Positions 12,604 to 24,099 of a stretch of DNA of 64,000 bases are shown in pieces. Numbering within the stretch: the first letter of the stretch is position 1; every line of letters starts with the position of its first letter. The notes below the pieces were generated by a model. It was not told where the DNA came from. It saw only the letters and a list, made by a program, of their open reading frames with translations, and made no database searches. A program made the position numbers and the translations under genes. This DNA is from Siphonodentalium dalli (Eukaryota > Mollusca > Scaphopoda > Gadilida > Siphonodentaliidae): contig CP136065.1 of NCBI GenBank assembly GCA_032622095.1, positions 148,679,577 through 148,743,576 on the forward strand. The letters run 5' to 3'.

Positions 12604-13174
12604 GAGAAGTCATATCTTATTCTTTGTTGACAGGAATGTGGCTTTATGGTTGTGGGAAAATTTGCTTATTGTTCAAATTACATTTATGATCTAAACAAGA
12701 ATTAAAGCTATAGCTATATATATCCCTGGAAGCTAAAGGCTATTGGTATATCCCCTGACACACAAATTAAAAACTTACCCCACCCAACTTTATTGTAACT
12801 GATTCAATTTTAATTTTGCCACACTTTGCCTGTCCAATGCCAGGAACATCCTCTAGTATAATAATAATTAGAGCACAATCCCATTGTTGAAATCCTTCCC
12901 TGATTTTTGGTAAAGTACAACAATTCCCAAGGCTGGCGAAGGAATAGTTCAATGATTATCCCATTGTTAGGCACCCCAACTCATAACAAAGAAATCGCAC
13001 GGGTGCTTCAAATTGGGAACAGTCCGTGTTGTTTCGGACATATCTATTCACATTCAGTTCATGTTAATCACGTTTTTGGGCGTGGCTAACCGGCTATTGT
13101 GTCAATCGCGGCCAGCGCATGGCACATTTCCAGTTTATTGCATTATATGGGATCAATTGTGCTCTAAGTCGGTC
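12604..13174. other. Unannotated sequence
   Basis: Short ORFs at 12767-12952 (minus) and 12907-13089 (plus) show no domain. No repeat was recognised. Confidence 0.45.
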
Positions 13175-13255
13175 AGAGCACGCGAATTGTTCTTTACCAG
13201 AATAAATCTCGTCTCCGACTCGATTGATTCTGGTAAAGAACAATTCGCGTGCTCT
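13175..13255. repeat. 29-bp inverted repeat (hairpin)
   Basis: AGAGCACGCGAATTGTTCTT and on to ACCAGAAT (13175-13203) is repeated as a perfect reverse complement at 13227-13255, with a 23-nt loop. It is probably the end of an unrecognised palindromic element. Confidence 0.7.
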
Positions 13256-13551
13256 AACCATTACAAAGAGATGTTTGTCGGGTATTCAAGAAACATAGAA
13301 CTGAAATTGTGCATTAATTATCTGATGGCCATTTATGATTTTATTGCAATTCCAAGGGATAACATGTAAGGTCCCTGGCTGGTACATCCTCAGGTCATTA
13401 TATTCATGCCCAAAAAACAAAAAAGAATGGCCAAATGCAGTTCTGTGTATATATTACCACAGCCGATTGAATGTTTACTAAAGCGAACCTGACTGCACTT
13501 CTTACTGCCCTGTTACCTACACGAAACTGGAATTAGCATTCATATGCAAAA

Positions 13552-13812
13552 AGTGACTTATTTAATTGAGTGAATCTTCATGGTATGTTTGTATGCTTGT
13601 TAATCACTCCACGCTGTAGGTTTTTTCTTGGTTCACTACATTTCAGATATATCTTTGTCACTGCACATTTTCATTCGTCATGCTGACCTAGCTTTCATAC
13701 TCAATATTTTGAGCATTTATTATAATTTGAGTTGGCAGAATACATTGTATACAGTGACTTATTTATTTGAGTGAATCTCCATGGTATGTTTGTATGCTTG
13801 TTAATCACTCAT
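13552..13812. repeat. Direct duplication of a ~60-bp segment
   Basis: The segment GTGACTTATTTAATTGAGTG...TGTATGCTTGTTAATCACTC at about 13552-13610 recurs at 13754-13812 with few changes. Confidence 0.7.
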
Positions 13813-14096
13813 TAACATTGTATACTGAGGTTGAATTTGATATAAAATGACTCATCGAATGATTAAAGGGCTTGAGTGAGAAATACTTGTATATCTCATA
13901 TATCTAACACAAAATCTGATATTATATATGCCAAGTAAAGACACTACTATTGAATTTCAGGAAGAAAGTATGCTTGTAGTATGAACAAATCTTCCTTGTC
14001 GACCTCCTGTTTGCAATGGGAAAAAGTGTTCAGTCCCTTGTTTTTTTTGTTTTCTGACATTCCGTTGGTAGACTATAGTATTGAACCTCTTCAGTG

Positions 14097-14394
14097 CGTG
14101 CGGCCAGAACTTTGCCCAAGCCAGTAATCTGTCATTTGCTGGTCAATTTTTTAAAAACTTGGCACATATATCAACCAGCATGGGAACCTTCAGTCAGACT
14201 CATGTTGGTGGAGTTATTGCCATTTTTCAACATAGAATCTTACATCCTGGGACACATCTTTTGTTCTTAGCCTGTATACCATCATTTTCCAGTCAATTTG
14301 GGACAGATGTCAACCAGCATGGGAACCTGCACACCTGCCATTTTGAGTTTAGTCAGAGTCATTTTGGCAGAGTTATTGCCATTTTTCGACATAT
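14097..14394. repeat. Two-copy ~145-bp tandem repeat with spurious ORF
   Basis: Units share TCAACCAGCATGGGAACC, TCAGTCAGACTCAT/AGTCAGAGTCAT and AGTTATTGCCATTTTTC. The ORF 14081-14401 (106 codons) merely spans both units and has no recognised domain. Confidence 0.6.
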
Positions 14395-14515
14395 ACAGTA
14401 ATATGCCCTAATTAATCGACTGCTTAACCACAACAGAATTATGGGTAACTTTTCAGGATTTAGTCGGAAATATGGCTTTTTGGCCATTCATTGGAAAACT
14501 CTCGGGCATTACTTT
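14394..14515. mobile_element. Family F hairpin MITE, deleted copy
   Basis: It begins TACAGTAATATGCCCTAAT and carries the left arm (GGTAACTTTTCAGGATTTAG, TCGGAAATATGGC). It then jumps directly to the terminal GGGCATTAC, so most of the right arm is deleted. Confidence 0.75.
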
Positions 14516-15548
14516 AAATGTTTTATGTTTTTGAGTTATTGATCCTTCCTTGACACACTGAAGATGTGCAACATATTATGTGAATATGTTCTTTGTATCA
14601 TATTGGTGTAATCAATTCCTCCTACAATTTGTAGTATAAGGATCCTTCAAACCTGCCAACTTCTTCGGGGGACATCTTGGTCAGCGACCTTTTATTTTCT
14701 GATGTTGTGTTTGGTTTTGTGTCTAGTCTATGTGCTTGGCATTTCAGTGTGTTACATTTATACAAGGGGAAAGTTCAGCCAAAGTTTCTGAAAATGTACA
14801 TCAACACACTAATTAAACTCATCGACACAGTACCTTGAGAGACAGTGGTTGAAATTCCAGTGATGTTAGTACATTGTGTACTTTTCTATTATCTTGTAGC
14901 TAAGTATGAGGTTCGGTATTGTGTACTTTTATGTTATCTTGTAGCTAATTATAAGGTTAGGCAGTAATTATCAGCTGATATAAACATTGTTCTCAAGTAT
15001 TCACATTCTATGGTGAATCAACCCTCGTACTCCATACCTAGCGTTTATGTGTGAATAAGTACCTCTCTTATTCAGTCCGATATTGATTGGTGGATCAGGA
15101 TTTGTTGTTGCCGTGATTATCTGAGTGTGAACTCATGATAAATCTCTCAGATAATTATTATTGGAGATTTGATTGGAAATGTCGCAGAAATACAAAGACC
15201 TTATATGTGGATTGAATCACTTTATTCTGTATTAGCAGGCTATAACTTAATGTTCAGGGTTATTTCATGCTAAACCTAATTGGACAAAACAGGGCTATTG
15301 GATGTACTGAAGGGATCACAGGGGGTTCAGCACAACCATGAGAGGAATTCTTTTCCCTCCAACAACATGTTGGCCACCCACACACATCTCCCTCTCTGCT
15401 TCTGCATACCTGTAGCAGATGTTCGGCCATCCCCATATTAGGAGAGTGGCATGGACCCCTCGATTTAATGCACATTTATATGCGTTCGTTATAAGTATTC
15501 ATTAGGTTTAAAAAAAAATAAGTTCAGAACCACTCAAATTCATAGGTT
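14516..15548. other. Unannotated sequence with a 47-bp tandem pair
   Basis: TTGTGTACTTTTCTATTATC...AAGGTTAGG at about 14873-14962 is a two-unit tandem repeat. A short minus-strand ORF (15260-15475) has no recognisable domain. Nothing else was seen. Confidence 0.45.
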
Positions 15549-15927
15549 TTTAAGGCTACAAATAGTGTCTGTCATTTGCAGAATAAGGTCCCCAGAGGGT
15601 GAATTTAGTGACGCTATCCCACTCAGTGGGCTAGCATCACCAAAATCACCCTCTGGGGACCTCATTCTGCTTAGGACTCAACTGCTATGGGAGACCTAGG
15701 ATCAGATTGAAGTTCCCCTGTTGAAGTTGGTGATGTTCAGCCATTATAGTCACCTCGATTATGCATATTATCTTCTACAAATTAGGGATATTAGGCCTAA
15801 GCAGAATGAGGTCCCCAGAGGGTGAATTTGGTGATGCTAGCCCACTGTACGGGATAGCATCACTAAATTCACCCTCTGGGGACCTCATTCTACAAATGAC
15901 AGACACCCTATTTGCAGGCTTGTAGGT
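15549..15927. mobile_element. Family A palindromic MITE, near full-length
   Basis: Ends GGCTACAAATAGTGTCTGTC and GACAGACACCCTATTTGCAG are inverted. Two complete palindromes (15585-15670 and 15797-15893) flank a core with GGGAGACCTAGGATCAGATT and TGATGTTCAGCCAT. Each palindrome folds back on GAGGGTGAATTT(A/G)GTGA. Confidence 0.85.
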
Positions 15928-16307
15928 TTTGGAGATTTATATTTCCTGAGTTTGTTAATTAAATTACTTGATGACCTCACTTCATCTCCTTTTTCACATG
16001 CAATTTATATCTTATTTAGTAGTCTGTATGGATCTTAATATATGTTTATTTTCAGCGCTTATTTACCAAATGTTGTTTTACATATATGTCATTGAAATAT
16101 CTGATATTATGTTTGCCAAAAAAAATGTGAAATAGAAAATGTATGAATAATTTTGAGTTGCAGGTCATGCATTATAAATTTAGTGATATTTATAGATTAC
16201 ATTAGCAAACAGATAATCGGTCTCATGACAGAGATGAAAATCGGTGAGCAAATGGACAACTATGGTAGAGATTGCCATGCATGTACTAACAGACTTTACA
16301 TCCTGAA
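15928..16307. other. Unannotated AT-rich sequence
   Basis: No feature was recognised. Confidence 0.4.
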
Positions 16308-16403
16308 CTGAGAGCTTTCCAATGAATGGCAACAAGCCATATTTCGACTAAATCCTGAAAAATTACCCATAATTCGATCTGCTGTGGTTAAGGAGTCGAA
16401 AAC
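16308..16403. mobile_element. Family F hairpin MITE, right half
   Basis: GAGAGCTTTCCAATGAATGG...AAATCCTGAAAAATTACCC...GTGGTTAAGGAGTCGA matches the right arm of the copy at 35965-36167. The terminal GGGCATTACTGTA is lost. Confidence 0.75.
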
Positions 16404-16769
16404 ACGTTCACTGCCGAAAACCAAAGGGTAATTCCATCCCGTATGCCACTATGGGATTGCATATTTTGCCAATACATGTAATAGTTGATATATTACGTAA
16501 GTAGGAGTTCCACCAATATTGGATTATATGTAATAATATTTACCTACGAGATAACTCGTAGCTGGCACCGGTGATGTACACTGGTAAATTCTGTTCCAGA
16601 TGCTGACAATGAGTTATCCTGTAGTAGCTTTATAACACGTTTCAGCATCTTATAACATGATTTTGGTCGACAAAAATTATATAAGACACAATAAATAAAT
16701 TTATGTATACACACTTGTACACTCATTGCCAGGGAACCGACCTTGCATGCATCCATGGGTAAACAAGCA

Positions 16770-17035
16770 ACATGCCATGGAACAGAAAAGAGCGTCCCAT
16801 GTTAGTCTATTCCTGATATGGTAAAAATAAAGAACGTTTGTTTCACTGTGAGTGAAATATTTAAAAAGCTGGAAAATTGCATTGACCAGGGCAAGTATTT
16901 TTCAGAGCATATGAAGCCGGTATATCAATATTTTGTGTATTTGTCAGACTATCTTATACCTCCTTCCAAATTGCATAGACAAAATTTGGAAACTCGAATG
17001 AGCTATGTCCGTTTAAATTACGGAAATCTTAAGGA
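16770..17035. repeat. Interspersed repeat also present at 59775-59965
   Basis: The shared stretch GTATTTTTCAGAGCATATGA...ATTTTGTGTATTTGTC...CTATCTTATACCTCCTTCCA shows clear similarity. The ORF 16818-17063 over it has no recognised domain. Because a copy without that frame exists at 59.8 kb, it is probably not a gene. Class unknown. Confidence 0.65.
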
Positions 17036-17624
17036 TATATTCACACCTCAGTCGGTCATTTAATACCAAGGACTGGCGAGTGGCTGTTTAGTCCCATCAT
17101 GGGGATGAATGTTTTCTCGGAGATAATAAACCTGTCTCTGGGATGAGTGCCCATCAACTTGTGCACAAGATTTGTGTTTGCTTTGGACTCACAAGTTGTG
17201 AAACAATGTTTGGTGTCAGGTATTTTGACAGTGGGCTCTAAATGAAGGTAAAAGTTAGGGAATGTCATGAAGTGTATACAAATTCTATTTGTGTTTCACG
17301 ACAATAAATACCTTCACTGTCTTAGGTACTTTATCATTGACCTTCCTTGTCTTGAATTCATCAAAAGGACATTAAAGTAACATATATACATTATATGACC
17401 AATATGTTGGGTGTTGACCATCAAGATTTATGAGCCATTAAAAATCACTTACCCTGTATATAACTAATTGTGTATTCGATTGAGTTAAATTCATGGCCAT
17501 CTTATTCATGATGCATTGACAATGTTCTGTTATCTTTTGATATCTATGCCGGTTCAATTATTAGTCAATTTGTTTCATGGTCATCACAGTTTAATACTAA
17601 ATGTATCAAAGAGCTTTCTTCTGA
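17036..17624. other. Unannotated sequence
   Basis: No gene or repeat end was recognised. A minus ORF (17056-17268) lacks recognisable features. Confidence 0.4.
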
Positions 17625-17784
17625 TACAGTAATGCCCTAAATAATCAATTCCTTAACCACAGCAGAATTATGGGTAATTTTTCAGGATTTAGTCGGAAAT
17701 ATGGCTTGTTGCCATTCATCGGAAAGCTCTCAGTTAGAGCTTTCTGATGAATGGCAACAAGCCATATTTCCGACTAAATCAATT
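17625..17784. mobile_element. Family F hairpin MITE, right end truncated
   Basis: It starts TACAGTAATGCCCTAAATAA. It has the full left arm, the tip GAAAGCTCTCAGTTAGAGCTTTC and part of the right arm up to TTTCCGACTAAATC, then stops. Confidence 0.8.
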
Positions 17785-17948
17785 TTTTTAAATCAGAATT
17801 TTTAGATGACCATGCAGCAACTCTCGGTCATAAGGATCAGGTAACCTCAATTTTTTCATGAGATAATGCTATTTTGTTTAGACCACATGGATATTAATTT
17901 TCCCAATTTTTGAGGACATGTCAATTTATAAATGATTTATTTTGTGGA

Positions 17949-18205
17949 CTAACCCTTTCTATATTAAATACTCATTGGCAATTAGTTCCTATAGGAAATG
18001 TTCAGGTAATAAGTTCAACATGAAAGAGCCATAATTTGTTGAACTTATTTAATATCTGGACATTTCCCACTAAAGAATATGAATCACGTTCTTCACTTGC
18101 ATTATTTATTTTCCCCTTTTATTCCCTGAATATCCCACAAAATATGTAATAGACCATTCCAATGTATAACTGATAAGAGATTCCATTCAGTAAAGATAGG
18201 GTTAA
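17949..18205. mobile_element. Family B MITE
   Basis: Left end AACCCTTTCTATATTAAAT and right end ATTCAGTAAAGATAGGGTTAA are imperfect inverted repeats. The interior carries CCTATAGGAAATGTTCAGG, TTGTTGAACTTATTTAATAT and TCATTCCAATGTATAAC-like motifs shared by at least eight copies in the window. TTAA at the right end fits piggyBac-type insertion. Confidence 0.75.
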
Positions 18206-18399
18206 CTTCAATCGGCACAGTATAGATATACATTATGTGGAATTCTACTTGAATTCCTTTGAAAAAATTGAGGACCCCTGGTCCAAAGTGCAGAGTAACT
18301 GGTACATGTAGCGCTATTGGTGACCATTTTGGATTAAATATAATTTTGTGAGGAAATGAGCATTATTTTGAAGTATTTTACTTTTGTGTTGGTTACATG

Positions 18400-19740
18400 T
18401 TTTAACAATCTTTATTTGTGCCAAGAAGATCAACTAGACATTTGTACCACTCCATCCAGATGAATAATTTAATATATCATAATAATAGTTATACATGTAC
18501 ATGTAGCTACACTTATTTAGGATTGTCGTTATTTTTCAATGGGAATTTGAAACATGCTTCAAACCAGATGACAAATAAAGCTAATAAAGCACAGTACTCT
18601 TTATAGTGGATGAAAACACTCAGTTTCAAATTTGCAAACTTGGATATGAATTATTTGATAGTTTAAATCAACCTATTCTGTGTTATGGATCAGAAATATA
18701 GATTGGGGATTTCTCATTGAAGGAATTTCTCAGTGATCAATCACCATTTGAGAAAGTGCATACAAAATATTGTAAATTTGTTTTGGGTTTCCATAGAAAG
18801 GATTTAAACCGAGGAAGCCACCATGAACAGGGGAGACAACGATTGTCACATTTTATATTAAAATTTGCATTGAAATATATGATGAGGCATCATGAGGCTA
18901 GAAAAGTTACCAGAAGATCATTTTTTTAAAAGGAAGTATATAAAGTAGATAAAACTCTCTCTAGCAAAGGACACCCATCCTGGTATTCAGCTATCAAAAC
19001 TGCTATGACCCACTTCAATATTAACTACATATCATGAAGGAAGATAATTTAGATGACCTGATCGCAATCGCTCATGAAAGTTTCATAAATTCTCATCTCT
19101 AATTGTATCTATCTGAACAAGTGTCGGATAGTAAATTACATTTATAAGGTAAATTACATACAAATTTGAAATGTCAAGACTGCAGGTTCTTGAATTTTAC
19201 AATCTCCAAATCTCTTGCAAGACATCAAACTTCATTTCTGATTACCGTCCATTGTCTGGCTTTTGAGAAAGACAGACAAAAGCATCCCAAACCAGATATT
19301 GAGGATCGCAATTTGTCTCAAGAATGCATGACTGCAGAAAAGGAAGAACATTTCTTTTTATTCTGTCAACAAAATATTCACTACAGGTCAATCGTGAGAA
19401 AAAAATTTGGAATTAGAGCTGGAATTTCAATGTAACATTCCCAAATCAGATAGCTTTTTAAAACTTCTCAGAAGACTTCTCTGCCCAATAGAACCTCATG
19501 AAACAAACGTATATGCTGTTTCATTGAACAATCAATACTGGTACAATTGTCGGGTCATCTGAACTTCCTTAAGATGAAAATATCAACTATAATTATTGTT
19601 TTTTTAATTGAAACACTAATATGGCTATACATGTATATGTACATGTTATAATGTTGCATTGTTCCTGTTCAGTGTTCACATGACATATGGTACATCACTG
19701 AATTGTGGTCAGTCAATAAATCATTCTATTCTAATATCCG
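18400..19740 (+). pseudogene. Decayed second non-LTR retrotransposon (RT C-terminal region and 3' end)
   Basis: Pieces in different frames can be read in order. YTYLGLSLFFNGNLKHA is at about 18505. LGYELFDSLNQPILCYGSEI is at about 18640-18700 (the conserved PILxYGSE(I)W region). Then come FEKVHTKYCKFVLGFHRK (about 18748), LSSKGHPSWYSAI (about 18958) and a tail with FEKDRQKHPKPDIEDRN...EEHFFLFC (about 19261-19370). Several stops and frameshifts make it dead. The 3' end has AATAAATCATTCTATTCTA (about 19715), a typical LINE tail. The clade differs from the L1/Tx1-like element at 6.5 kb; I would place it loosely among the CR1/L2/Jockey-like groups. Confidence 0.75.
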
Positions 19741-19952
19741 TGCAAATGTATGCTTACAATACCTGCTATAGTTCAACAAATATTGGAAAAAAAGCCCACA
19801 TGGTGTGAATTAAATCTCCTGCATTGATTATGAAAGCCAATTAAGGTCAACCTGGCCCCTTGAAAATGAGGTCATCATTAGTTCTTGTCCTAGAAGATTT
19901 AATGAACTTTTATTGAATTTTTATGTTTGAGGCATCATATAAACAAGGGGCA

Positions 19953-20050
19953 ATTAACCCTTTCTTTACTGAATACTCACTGTCATCAGGGTCTAGCTAT
20001 CATACAAATGTTAGCTATCGGTACAAATAATATACTATAAAGTTATTATA
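19953..20050. mobile_element. Family B MITE, left-end fragment
   Basis: TTAACCCTTTCTTTACTGAA followed by TACTCACTG matches the left terminus of family B. The rest is not recognisable. Confidence 0.5.
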
Positions 20051-20201
20051 CAATGTTGTGTACAGTATGTGTTTTTCTTGTATGAGTCCAGGTTGTGGTG
20101 ACAAGTCATATTGGACGAGAGACACTCAATGTCAAGTCCAATATGACTTTTCACCACAACCTGGACGATTACAAGAAAAACACATACTGTCCACAACATT
20201 G
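20051..20201. repeat. 151-bp near-perfect palindrome
   Basis: CAATGTTGTGTACAGTATGT...AGGTTGTGGTGACAAGTCAT folds back on its reverse complement ending at 20201 with a short loop (about 20115-20135). The transcript would form a long hairpin. ORFs at 20058-20345 and 20095-20292 merely cross it. Element family unknown. Confidence 0.8.
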
Positions 20202-20695
20202 TTTAATGACATTTTTATTATCCATCTGTATGTTCATTCAAATTTTGGGAATAAAACTTTTGTGGTTATTTTTGGTATTTGTCGGCACTTGATTCTCTAT
20301 AAAAGCCTCTATTTGATCATCAGAGAGCATGATTTGGAACAGTAAACATGTAAGTGAAAAAAAAACTCAATGCGGAAGTGAAACGTCTGTTAATCCACCA
20401 GAGTATTGCGCGCACATCACAGAGTCCTGATCAAAAAGTCATATTGCATGCGATTGTGACTTTTTCCCTGATTAACGTGTGATGGCTTTTGCCCAATCAG
20501 AAATAGTGTTAGTTAAGGGATGGATAATAATACTTTATACTTTACACAACCGGGACATTTATTGTTGGTATATTGGGGATTCAGCTGATAAGAAGATAAA
20601 ATGTTTCCAGAGTAATCATTTTGCCATCCAATTAAAAGTATTCTATGTACTACTCCGACCTATCGAGATCCCTAATCATGACAAAAAATATGTGA

Positions 20696-20976
20696 TTAAC
20701 CCTTGTTTTACTAAATACTTTTGACTAGTAGTTATCCCTTGGAAAATGTTCAGATAATAAGTTCAACAAACTTAGGTCGTTGTTGGACATATTATCTTAA
20801 CATTTCACACCAATTAATAGAAATGCTTTTGCACTTTTGTATATTTCTTTTTGCCTGCCTGTTGTCTGCTTACTTTATAAGTATATTACCTAAGCACCCT
20901 TCCAAATAAATAATAAACCATTCCAATGTATACTTTTATAACTGACAAGAGAATCCATTTAGTATAGAAAAGGTTA
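20696..20976. mobile_element. Family B MITE
   Basis: It starts TTAACCCTTGTTTTACTAAA and ends CATTTAGTATAGAAAAGGTTA. The interior has TTATCCCTTGGAAAATGTTC, ATTATCTTAACATTTC and CCATTCCAATGTATACTTTT. The right TTAA has decayed. Confidence 0.75.
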
Positions 20977-21657
20977 TGTCAGGGTTCTGATATCAGTTTC
21001 GTAATGCTCACATTGTTCAATGTGTGCACATTTTCGGGTTCCAGAAGAAAATAACAAATTTCAAACATAACACAATTGAAACCCCCCCCCCTCTATGTGT
21101 GGACAATTTCAAACTGAGGGCCATGGCAGTCTAAAATTGTGACTAAACATAGAAAAATAATAGACTCAATTGGTCTAAAATAATATATTCACACAAGATA
21201 TTGGTTAGAAACTCAAAACTCTCAGCATAATCTCAACCTACATCTCTTCTAAAAATTTCCTATTGCTGTTGATTCAGGCATGAAATTCCAACTGATAAAA
21301 TTTTAGCCAGACTGAGACACTACCCAGACCTCCTGTCACCACATCCATGAGTGTACATTCTATGCATTTAATTACTTCCTTGTTAAATGATTGTGTATGG
21401 TATGAAGGTTCAAAGAAATTTCAAGTTCAACAAACATTTATTAAGCCATGTTTATTGATGATGATGTGGGGTCTGGTGAGGTTTTATCTAGTGAACCCTT
21501 CAGATAAGGTCTCATGATAAATTCTGACATAAAACGGGTGAAGTATACATATTACCTTTATATGAATAACAAATGTGACAAGTTACAAGTAAGATGAGCT
21601 TGGCAGCTATTTTATGAGCATTAATATGTTTTGAGGCAACAATGATGATGCATGTCA
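20977..21657. other. Unannotated sequence
   Basis: A C tract lies at about 21083-21093. No gene or element end was recognised. Confidence 0.4.
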
Positions 21658-22646
21658 TCTATATTATATATTTTGAGACTTCGTATATATATGTGTGTGT
21701 ATATATGTGTGTGGGTACTTCATAGAATCCAAAACGCGTGTACATATTGAGCTCAAACTTCCTATGTAAGTGTCAAATCCCACCGACACGACCGTGGTCG
21801 CGGTTTAGAGAAGCTCAGAGCACCCGTTCTCCAATCTCAAATCACCGCAAAGGCACGGCGTGGGTTAATCAAGTGATTATTTAATGAGCGTTTGTTTTTG
21901 ACGCATCTCTATAAAGAGCGTCTGTTTCCCATTCAACGTTATTAGCATCTGCATAGTTATACGGGAACATTGAGTGCTTGCCTATGCGGGCAGATTTATT
22001 GGAGCTCTTACAACATCATTGTTATAGTATGTATGACACTTAGGTCAGGGCTTAGGGGGGGGGGGTAGTTATAGGCATAATGCTTCTCAGAAATCCCGGT
22101 TACAAACCAACACTCACAATTTCGTATTTACGCAAACGTTATCGCTCGAAATTTATTCCCTGCGAGCACGGATGGCGCGCTTTGTTTTTACAGTGAAGGT
22201 ATATACCGAAATCATCCCAGATAATCACGAATATAGCATCAGATTTCTCCCCAGATATGCCGTTATAAAGCTCAAACTTGCTACCTACGGGAAGTGTCAT
22301 ATATATGTGTGTGTCCTTTATAGACTCGAACCGAAATACGGGAAGTGTCATGGACGGGTTCATTGAAAAACAAAAAAAATCGGGTAAAATTGAAAAACAA
22401 AATTAAATAGGCACAATTAACTCCTTGAAAAAAAAAAAAATCGGGTAAAATTTAAAAACAAAAAATTCAATTAAAAACAAAATAATTAACTCATTGAAAA
22501 ACAAAAAATTCAATTAAAATTGTCATGTTTCTGACTATTGCCGAAATTTGCTGCAAATGCAGCACAAGTGTCTCGGAACCTGTTGCAATTGCTTTTTCGA
22601 ACAAAGCCATGGGACGAATGCCGCCAGTGGCGGGCTAACCTGCTAG
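21658..22646 (+). mobile_element. Non-autonomous Helitron 1 of a head-to-tail array
   Basis: The left end is A|TCTATATTATATATTTTGAG (TC at 21658). The right end has a CCGCC-AGT-GGCGG hairpin (around 22621-22633), then CTAG at 22643-22646. These are the classic Helitron ends: 5' TC, 3' hairpin, CTRR. The interior resembles the left part of the element at 34055 (TCAAACTTCCTATG, TAAAGAGCGT). It also carries an A-rich local repeat (22366-22520) with the phrase AAAATCGGGTAAAA. No Rep/helicase ORF. Confidence 0.8.
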
Positions 22647-22909
22647 TCTCATATATATTTTGAAGACCTCTGTTTGTTTGTTTGTCTGTCTGTCTGTCTG
22701 TCTGTCATTTATACAAATCTACGATTCTCGACCGATCGGGACGAAACTTGGTACGTGTGTGTAGTTTGACCAGGCGGTGAACGTTGTCGTATTGGCGAGC
22801 CCGTGCGGCGCCCGCTTCGCGCATGCGCAGACGAGATCTCGGAAACGGGTGGAGCTATCGACTTGAAATTTGCTATGTGAATGTATCTTGCCCCGGATAC
22901 GAATGCTAG
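22647..22909 (+). mobile_element. Helitron 2 of the array, truncated
   Basis: It starts TCTCATATATATTTTGAAGA directly after the CTAG of Helitron 1. It has a (TCTG)n tract and one 122-bp-type unit (GACGAGATCTCGGAAACGGG). It stops inside CCCCGGATACGAAT with GCTAG at 22905-22909. There is no terminal hairpin, so its own 3' end is missing or replaced. Confidence 0.7.
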
Positions 22910-24099
22910 TCTATTATATATTTTGATACAATCTGTCTGTCTGTCTGTCCTTTATACAAATCTACGATTCTCCACCGATCGGGACGAAACTTGGTACGTG
23001 TGTGTAGTTTGACCAGGCGGTCGTCGTTGTCGTATTGGCGAGCCGTGCGACGCCCGTGCAGCGCATGCGCAGACGAGATCTCGGAAACGGGTGGAGAGCT
23101 ATCGACTTGAAATTTGGTATGTGAATGTATCTTGCCCCGAATACGAATTTTATCGGGTCGCCAGGCCTGTGCGACGCCAGCTTCGCGCATGCGCAGACGA
23201 GATCTCGGAAACGGGTGGAGCTATCGACTTGAAATTTGGTATGTGAATGTATCTTGCCCCGGATACGAATTTTATCGGGTCGCCGAGCCCGTGCGACGCC
23301 AGCTTCGCGCATGCGCAGACGAGATCTCGGAAACGGGTGGAGCTATCGACTTGAAATTTGGTATGTGAATGTATCTTGCCCCGGTTACGAATTTTATCGG
23401 GTCGCCGAGCCCGTGCAACGCCAGCTTCGCACATGCGCAGACCAGATCTCGGAAACGGGTAGAGCTATTGTTTTTGAATAGCCCGGACAACGGGTGGAGC
23501 TATCGACCAGATCTCGGAAACGGGTAGAGCTATTGTTTTTGAATAGCCCGGACAACGGGTGGAGATATCGACTTGAAATTTGCTATGTGAATGTATCTTG
23601 CCCAGGATACCAATTTTATCAGGTTGCCGAGCCCGTGCGACGCCAGCTTCGCGCTTGCGCAGACCAGATCTCGGAAACGGGTAGAGCTATCGACTTGAAA
23701 TTTCGGGATTTCGATGAAACTTGGTATGTGGGTGTACCTTCGTATGGGGAGTCTCATAATCATATTCATTTGCCCGTGCGACGTGACCTTGAAATCGGGT
23801 CAATTCAAGGTCAAATCGCCAATTTTTATGGGATTTCGACGAAATTTTATACATAGGGTTACTTTTGTCCACTGGGTGTTTTGGACGGGTCAAATCGTGA
23901 CCCCAACCTGACCTTGACCTTCAAAATAATAAATTCAAGGTCAAATCGGGTAAAACCGGATGGATTTCGACGGGCCCGTTTGTCGAATACTTTTGTCCGG
24001 CAGTGTTTTGGACTGGTCAAATCGTGACCCCACTTGACCTTGACCTTCAAAATGGACAATTCAAGGTCAAAGCCCGGACGAAGTCTGGTCACCTTCTAG
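22910..24099 (+). mobile_element. Helitron 3 of the array, with 122-bp repeats and TCAAGGTCA sites
   Basis: The left end TCTATTATATATTTTGATAC (22910) directly follows CTAG. The interior has about five 122-124-bp tandem units (starts of GACGAGATC at 23072, 23196, 23318, 23440 and partial units to 23700). These are followed by a block rich in TGACCTTGA/TCAAGGTCA. The right end has the hairpin CCCGGAC-GAA-GTCTGG and CTAG at 24096-24099. The many overlapping ORFs on both strands are by-products of the repeats. Confidence 0.8.
23072..23700 (+). repeat. 122-bp tandem repeat inside the Helitron
   Basis: The unit contains CGGAAACGGGTGGAGCTATC, GACTTGAAATTTGGTATGTG, TTGCCCCGGATACGAATTTT and GCGCATGCGCA. 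Spacing is 124, 122 and 122 bp, with later units shortened. The same unit is present in the Helitron at 36553-37103. Confidence 0.9.

Noticed and set aside
16818-17063. 81-codon ORF that could be an exon or small gene
   Set aside because: A similar sequence at 59775-59965 does not preserve the frame, so it belongs to an interspersed repeat.
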